Source: NCED01 sp035493955
GTDB lineage: Bacteria; Pseudomonadota; Alphaproteobacteria; Caulobacterales; Caulobacteraceae
Direction of reading: 5' to 3'
Assembly (NCBI GenBank): GCA_035493955.1
Contig: DATJHI010000004.1
Coordinates: 62,001-126,000, forward strand
DNA length: 64,000 bases
The translations under genes and the position numbers were made by a program. Positions 60,003 to 64,000 of this stretch are shown here, piece by piece. Positions within the stretch are counted from its first letter, which is position 1. Each line of letters begins with the position of its first letter. The notes beneath the pieces are model-generated. The model was not told where the DNA came from and ran no database searches. It saw nothing but the letters and a program-made list of their open reading frames with translations.

Positions 60003-61769
60003 TCAACGCACCGGGGCCAGCACCGTCGAGCCCTGCACGCCGAGCCGGGCCCGCGCCAGGTCTTCCATCAGTCCCTGCGCGCGGGGGTCCCCCAGCACCC
60101 AGGCCGCCGCCGCCAGGGTCCGGGTCCCCTCGGCGCTGACGCCCATGGCCTGCTGCAACAGGTCCAGGGTGGATTTGGGGGAGGGCAGGGACTTCAGTTC
60201 GACCTCCTCGTCGGCCGGGATGGCGGCCAACTGCTTGGCCCGGGCCAAGGCGTCGTAGAAGCCGCCGATACGGTCGACCAGGCCGAGGGCCTTGGCCTGG
60301 TCGCCGGTCCACACCCGGCCCTTGGCGATCTGGCGCACCCGGTCGGGGGGAAGTTTGCGGCCCGCGGCCACCCGCTCGACGAAGCCCTCGTAGATCTTGT
60401 CCATCCAGCCCGAGAAGGCCGCCTTCTGGGCCGGGGTGAAGGCGGCGGCCGGGCCGAAGGCGTCGGCGAAATCGCCGCCCACGCTCAGGCTGCGCAGGTC
60501 GACGCCGAAGCGGGCCAGGGCGTCGCCCAGGGCGAACTTGCCGCCATAGACGCCGATCGAGCCGGTGAGGGTGGTGGGCTGGGCCACGATCTCGGTGGCC
60601 TGGGAGGCGATCCAATAGCCGCCGGACGCGGCATAGGTCCCCATCGAGACCACCACCGGCTTGCCCGCCGCCTTGGCCGCGCGCACGCCGGCCAGGATCT
60701 GCTCGGAGGCGGTGTCGGACCCGCCGGGGGAGGAGACGCGGAACACGATCGCCTTGACGCGCTTGTCCTTGGCCGCGTCGTAGAAGGCCTTGGCCACGTC
60801 GTCGGAATAGACGTTGACGCTCTGGTTCAGGCCCGAATTGCTGGACGCGCCGGTGATGATGGCGCCTTCGGCGTTGACCACGGCGATGGCCTTGTCGGCG
60901 CGTTTGGCCCGGTCGGCCGGATGATAGTCGCCGATCTCCACCAGCTTGGCCCCTTCGCCGGCCTGGTTCAGCAGGGCCAGCTCGGCGTCCCGTTCCTGGC
61001 CGACGCGGTCGATCAGCCCCCGCGCCTTGGCGTCGTCGGCGATATAGGGGCCGGCTTCGAGCAGGGCCTTCAGGGCCTCGGGCCTGGTGTTGCGGTCGGC
61101 GCCGGCGGCGGCCAACTCGCTCTGGTAGACCGACCCCATCCACGACAGTGTCGCTTCCCGGTGGGCCGGGGTGTAGTTGTCGTAGAGATAGGGATTGACC
61201 GCGTTCTTGTACTCGTAGCGCTGCTGGTAGTCGGCCTTGACCCCGTATTTGTCGAAGGCGCGCTTCAGGAACACGTCGTCCGAGGCCATGCCCATGGACT
61301 GCAGCGAGGCGCCCGGCTGCATCCAGAACTGGTCAGAGGCCGCCCCCAGCATATAGGCCGAGACCGCGGCGCCGGACGGATAGATGCCTTGGCTGTGGGC
61401 GTAGACCGGCTTGCCGGCCTTGCGGAAGGCCTTCAGGGCCAGCCGCAGCTCGTCGGCCGACGCGGGCGCGATCCCACCCTCGGGCAGGCGGATCAGCAGG
61501 CCCTTGACCCGATCGTCGGTCTCGGCCCGGTGCAGCGACTGCACCACCGCCATCACCGACTGCGAGGAGCCGCCGAAGGCGGCGAGCGGGTTCTGCTTGG
61601 CCTGGTCGCTGAGCGCGCGACGCAGGTCCAGGCTCAGCACCGTGCGGGCCGGCGGCCCCGAGGGCTTGGCCGAGCCGGCGAAGATCGCCACCAGCAGGAT
61701 GGGAAGGCCGACGAAGAACAGCGCCAGCCCCGCGAACACGCCGGCCACGGTGATCATGAACTGCTTCAT
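60003..61769 (-). CDS. sppA: SppA, signal peptide peptidase (long form)
   Basis: SppA is a membrane-bound serine protease that degrades cleaved signal peptides. The 588-residue product is the tandem-domain long form. It has an N-terminal membrane helix (about 6-30), a first domain with the putative general-base lysine in YEYKNAVNPY (Lys188), and a second domain with the nucleophile in GTYAASGGYWIA (Ser382). GAGG six bases upstream supports ATG 61769. It is flanked by the tRNA and the terminator above. Length and residues agree with E. coli-type SppA. Confidence 0.94.
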   Translation of the reverse strand: MKQFMITVAGVFAGLALFFVGLPILLVAIFAGSAKPSGPPARTVLSLDLRRALSDQAKQNPLAAFGGSSQSVMAVVQSLHRAETDDRVKGLLIRLPEGGIAPASADELRLALKAFRKAGKPVYAHSQGIYPSGAAVSAYMLGAASDQFWMQPGASLQSMGMASDDVFLKRAFDKYGVKADYQQRYEYKNAVNPYLYDNYTPAHREATLSWMGSVYQSELAAAGADRNTRPEALKALLEAGPYIADDAKARGLIDRVGQERDAELALLNQAGEGAKLVEIGDYHPADRAKRADKAIAVVNAEGAIITGASSNSGLNQSVNVYSDDVAKAFYDAAKDKRVKAIVFRVSSPGGSDTASEQILAGVRAAKAAGKPVVVSMGTYAASGGYWIASQATEIVAQPTTLTGSIGVYGGKFALGDALARFGVDLRSLSVGGDFADAFGPAAAFTPAQKAAFSGWMDKIYEGFVERVAAGRKLPPDRVRQIAKGRVWTGDQAKALGLVDRIGGFYDALARAKQLAAIPADEEVELKSLPSPKSTLDLLQQAMGVSAEGTRTLAAAAWVLGDPRAQGLMEDLARARLGVQGSTVLAPVR

Positions 61770-61957
61770 CGGTCGCCTCTTCCGCGCGACCCCACGCGGG
61801 CCGGCGCGCGCAACCTAATGCGGACCGCGTTGCGGTCAAATGAAGACGGGGGCGGCCGTCGTGGTCGTCGGCGCGAGGGCGGCCATCAGTTAAGTGTCGG
61901 GGATGGGGTCCGCCTTCGGACCGCTCTGCGGCGTCGTAGATCATCAGCCACAGGGAG

Positions 61958-62032
61958 TGGCTCCGCGGGTAGGATTCGAACCTACGACCAGCCGGTTAAC
62001 AGCCGGCTGCTCTACCACTGAGCTACCGCGGA
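61958..62032 (-). tRNA. tRNA-Asn (anticodon GTT)
   Basis: Seventy-five bases on the minus strand fold as a full cloverleaf: acceptor TCCGCGG/CCGCGGA, D-arm GCTC-AGTGGTAGA-GC, anticodon stem GCCGG/CCGGC with loop CTGTTAA (anticodon GTT), and the T-arm with GGTTCGAATCC. The discriminator base G and CCA are encoded (61958-61961). Confidence 0.97.
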
Positions 62033-62054
62033 TCGGTGCGCCCGAGAGCGGTGG

Positions 62055-62083
62055 GCTATAGCCTTGCCCGCCCCCATGCGCAA
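62055..62083 (-). promoter_or_regulatory. promoter of tRNA-Asn
   Basis: On the minus strand TTGCGC (62083-62078) and TATAGC (62060-62055) are 17 bases apart and the -10 ends 22 bases before the tRNA 5' end. Confidence 0.55.
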
Positions 62084-62111
62084 GCGCCGCTTCGGCCGCG
62101 GCCCGCACGAG

Positions 62112-62146
62112 AAAAAACAGCCCGGCCAAGACGGGGCCGGGCTGTT
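62112..62146 (-). terminator. Rho-independent terminator after the DUF6152 gene
   Basis: AACAGCCCGGCC (62116-62127) pairs perfectly with GGCCGGGCTGTT (62135-62146); the minus strand continues with a T run (62117-62112). It ends the transcript of the gene at 62248-62673, about 100 bp downstream of its stop, and separates it from the tRNA. Confidence 0.85.
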
Positions 62147-62247
62147 GAAAAGTCGGTGATGGTGGGATGTCCTCGGATCGAAGACGCCCCGAGGATGGGC
62201 GAAACATGGTTAACCGCTTATGAACGCTCGAGCTCGAGGCCCAAGGT

Positions 62248-62673
62248 TCAGGCGCCGACGGCGCGGGGGGTGAAGAGGTAGAGGACGGTGCCGTCGGACT
62301 TGGTCACCTCAATCAGCCGCGCCCCGGGGCGGCCGTCTTTCAGGGGCATCACCCGGGCGGTGACGCGGTCGCCCGGCAGCAGCGATTTGCGCGACCAGCC
62401 CTCGCGCTGCATCACGTTCAGGCCCTCCATCTCGATGATCCAGCCGGTGGATTTGCCTCCGTCGGCGGAGACCATGAGCTCGATCCAGCCGTGGGGGTTC
62501 ACCCACTGCAGGTCCTTGACCACGCCCTTGAGGGTGATCGGCTTCTCCCGGTCGTAGGGTGCAGAGGAGTGGTGGGCGTCGGCGGGGGCGGAGCCCAACG
62601 CCAGGGCGCAGAGCAAAGAACCGGCCATAAGGCCAAGCCGGGCGGCCAAGGGCCGAGTGGATCGTCGAGCCAT
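62248..62673 (-). CDS. DUF6152 family exported protein
   Basis: From ATG 62673 (GAGG six bases upstream) the product has 141 residues. A signal peptide runs to about 33 (ending APADA), followed by HHSSAPYDREKPITLKGVVKDLQWVNPHGWIEL, REGWSRKSLLPGDRVTARVMPLKDGRPGA (in blocks), the conserved layout of DUF6152 proteins. The function is unknown; the small beta-barrel (OB-like) fold suggests ligand binding in the periplasm. It stands alone and is divergent from the sensor/sigma module. Confidence 0.8.
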   Translation of the reverse strand: MARRSTRPLAARLGLMAGSLLCALALGSAPADAHHSSAPYDREKPITLKGVVKDLQWVNPHGWIELMVSADGGKSTGWIIEMEGLNVMQREGWSRKSLLPGDRVTARVMPLKDGRPGARLIEVTKSDGTVLYLFTPRAVGA

Positions 62674-62864
62674 CGTTCGCCTCGTTCCCCCGTTGGAATC
62701 CATAGCAGTGGGACTCGGCGCGAACCAAGCCCGTCTTGGGCGCGGCTCGCATCTGTGGGATCATACGCGCCGACGGTCGCCAACCCTCACCGCCCATCTT
62801 GCGGGATTGCCCTGGCGCCGACGTATATTCACCAGGCAGCTGGGATCGCCCGGATGGTGCACTG

Positions 62865-63158
62865 ATGGCCAGAAACGACTTGGACGACCTGTTGGGGACG
62901 TTGAAGGCGACCTCTTCGGACGTCGCGCTCGAGGGCCTTGAAGCGGGCGTGTGGAAGCGCGTGGAAGAGACGCGCCGGGCCCGATCGATGGGCGCGGGCG
63001 GCCTGCGCATGCAACTCGCCGTCGCCGTGGCGGCCCTGGCCCTGGGCGCGGTGGTCGGCGGCGTCACCGCGGATCGCCGCCCGGCCCGCAGCGAGATGGT
63101 GCTGCTGTCGGAGGATGCTGGCCTGGCGCCCTCGGTCGCGGTCGAGGGGGGCGCGTGA
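62865..63158 (+). CDS. small membrane protein, CnrY-like anti-sigma candidate
   Basis: The 97-residue product (ATG 62865) has a cytoplasmic N-terminal half (about 1-47, DDLLGTLKATSSDVALEGLEAGVWKRVEE) and one membrane segment at about 49-69 (MQLAVAVAALALGAVVGGV). A short periplasmic tail follows. This is the plan of CnrY-type anti-sigma factors, whose N-terminal part binds an ECF sigma factor. The next gene starts inside its stop codon as GTGA, and a sigma factor gene follows. The role is inferred from the layout, since there is no clear sequence match. Confidence 0.6.
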   Translation: MARNDLDDLLGTLKATSSDVALEGLEAGVWKRVEETRRARSMGAGGLRMQLAVAVAALALGAVVGGVTADRRPARSEMVLLSEDAGLAPSVAVEGGA

Positions 63159-63613
63159 GCCGAGGAGTCTGGTTCAATCTCCTCATCACCCTGGCGGTGG
63201 CGGCGATCGCAGGCTTTGTCGGCGCCTGGGCTGGGGCGGAGGGGATGCACCGTCCCCGCGAGCGGCCCTCGCTGCTGACCCAATCGGTGCAGGAGATGGT
63301 CGACCACGGCCTGCAGCTCAGCCCGGCGCAGCGCAAGGAGATCGACGCGGTCGACGCGCGCTACACCAAGCGACGCAACGGGCTCCGGGTCCAGATCGGC
63401 GGCGCCAACGTCGAACTGGCCAAGGCGATGGCGGAGGAAATGGCCTTCGGCCCCAAGGCCCAGACCGCCATCGACCACCTGCAAAGTTCGGTGGGCGACC
63501 TGCAGAGTTCCACCGTGCTCTACATCCTGGAAATCCGCGACGTGCTCACGCCGCAGCAGCGCGTGCTCTATGACCGCAAGGTCGTCGAGGCGCTGACCGC
63601 CGGGGTGCTTTGA
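63155..63613 (+). CDS. periplasmic metal-sensor-like protein (CnrX/Spy-type)
   Basis: The 152-residue protein (GTG 63155, overlapping the previous stop) has an N-terminal membrane anchor (about 9-28) and a periplasmic helical domain with LQLSPAQRKEIDAVDARY and VLTPQQRVLYDRKVVEAL, the paired LTxxQ-type motifs of CnrX/CzcE/Spy-like sensors. CnrX normally binds nickel or cobalt through a HxxxH pattern in the first helix; here only one His is seen (MVDHGLQL), so another metal or signal is possible. It lies between an anti-sigma-like gene and a sigma gene. Confidence 0.7.
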   Translation: MSRGVWFNLLITLAVAAIAGFVGAWAGAEGMHRPRERPSLLTQSVQEMVDHGLQLSPAQRKEIDAVDARYTKRRNGLRVQIGGANVELAKAMAEEMAFGPKAQTAIDHLQSSVGDLQSSTVLYILEIRDVLTPQQRVLYDRKVVEALTAGVL

Positions 63614-64000
63614 CCCTCTCGGACGAACCGTCCGATCAGGACCTGACCGCCCGCGCCGTCGAGGGCGATCAGGCTGCATTCGCCGCCCTGATGCAGCGGC
63701 ACAAGAACTGGCTCTACCGTTTCGTCCGCCGTTACGTCGGCGAGGCGGAGGAGGCCTACGACGTGGTTCAGGAAAGTTTCGCCTCGGCCTGGATCGCCCT
63801 GTCCCGCTACGACTCCGCGCGGCCGTTCGCTGCCTGGCTGCGCCGTATCGCCCTCAACAAGTGCCGGGACCGGGCCCGCAAGGCGGCCGTCCGCCGGGTT
63901 CTGTTCGGCTTCGCCGCCACGCCGGAGAATCGGCCCGAAGTCGCCGACCCCGCGCCCGGCGCGGACCAGGCCGCGGCCTCGCGCCGGGCCCTGGAGCGGC
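63610..64000 (+). CDS. ECF RNA polymerase sigma factor (partial)
   Basis: A TTG start at 63610 overlaps the previous TGA (TTGA). The 130 residues before the window end show region 2 of an ECF sigma factor: DLTARAVEGDQAAFAALMQRH, YRFVRRYVGEAEEAYDVVQESFASAW (in blocks), and FAAWLRRIALNKCRDRARK. Region 4 lies beyond the window. It would direct RNA polymerase to metal or envelope stress genes, held in check by the small upstream membrane protein. The frame has no ATG, so it would be missed by an ATG-only search. Confidence 0.88.
   Translation, partial: MTLSDEPSDQDLTARAVEGDQAAFAALMQRHKNWLYRFVRRYVGEAEEAYDVVQESFASAWIALSRYDSARPFAAWLRRIALNKCRDRARKAAVRRVLFGFAATPENRPEVADPAPGADQAAASRRALER

Noticed and set aside
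61989..62005. CtrA-like TTAA near 62000
   Set aside because: It lies inside the anticodon arm of tRNA-Asn.
62210..62224. TTAA-N7-TGAA with the eight-mer ATGGTTAA (reverse complement of TTAACCAT) as a CtrA site
   Set aside because: It is downstream of the DUF6152 gene and separated from the tRNA promoter by a strong terminator, so a regulatory role there is unlikely.
1..64000. CRISPR arrays, insertion sequences, prophage or integron
   Set aside because: No regular spaced repeats, transposase, integrase or phage structural genes were seen.

Overview
The window is high-GC DNA from an alphaproteobacterium, most likely a member of Caulobacterales (Caulobacter or Phenylobacterium-like; inferred from gene content, no database was searched). 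Supporting signs are a CcrM (GANTC) adenine methyltransferase of 358 residues, a perfect CtrA-type box (TTAA-N7-TTAA) with three GANTC sites in front of ftsZ, an FtsZ with a long linker and an IPSFLRRLAN tail, F0 ATP synthase genes in an operon without the F1 genes, and the alphaproteobacterial order smc/dsbA/dciA/mutY. No rRNA, CRISPR array, insertion sequence or prophage is visible. One tRNA (Asn, GTT) is present.

Layout. 1-13.4 kb is the distal dcw cluster on the + strand: ftsW, murG, murC, murB, a membrane histidine kinase, ddl, ftsQ, ftsA, a promoter region, ftsZ and lpxC, followed by bamD, recN, ligA and two tandem DUF2147 genes (to 19.4 kb). 19.4-31.5 kb is mostly on the minus strand: an aminopeptidase P, the atpI-atpB-atpE-atpF'-atpF operon with a good promoter, a polysaccharide deacetylase, smc, and two DsbA-like thiol oxidoreductases that flank an unrecognised AT-richer membrane ORF, then dciA. 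mutY (+) faces ccrM (-). 33.8-38.5 kb holds a single-domain response regulator and a compact rnhB / ClC-CBS channel / dihaem cytochrome c run, then a secreted protein of unknown function.

38.5-44.8 kb centres on murein recycling: divergent ldcA and mpl, with trmH/ygfZ-type genes behind ldcA and a family 9 glycosyltransferase plus pyrC behind mpl. A secreted protein with five four-cysteine repeats follows, closed by a strong terminator. 46-56 kb is housekeeping and accessory metabolism (SDR, aroC, a DnaJ-like protein, pdxH, an APH/P-loop kinase fusion, an acyl-CoA ligase, DUF1499, an MBL hydrolase, a DUF442 phosphatase), interrupted by a zeta-like kinase with a small upstream partner. 56-62 kb carries an ABC peptide importer (oppB, oppC, oppA, no ATPases nearby), sppA and the tRNA. 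The last 1.1 kb is a three-gene CnrYXH-like module (small membrane protein, periplasmic metal-sensor-like protein, ECF sigma factor) cut by the window end.

The genes fit a cell-cycle and envelope region: cell division and precursor synthesis, outer-membrane building (lpxC, bamD), wall recycling, chromosome handling (smc, dciA, ccrM, recN, ligA) and envelope thiol chemistry. The best leads for undescribed biology are the five-repeat cysteine protein, the orphan gene between the dsbA paralogues, the zeta-like kinase pair and the terminal sensor/sigma module.
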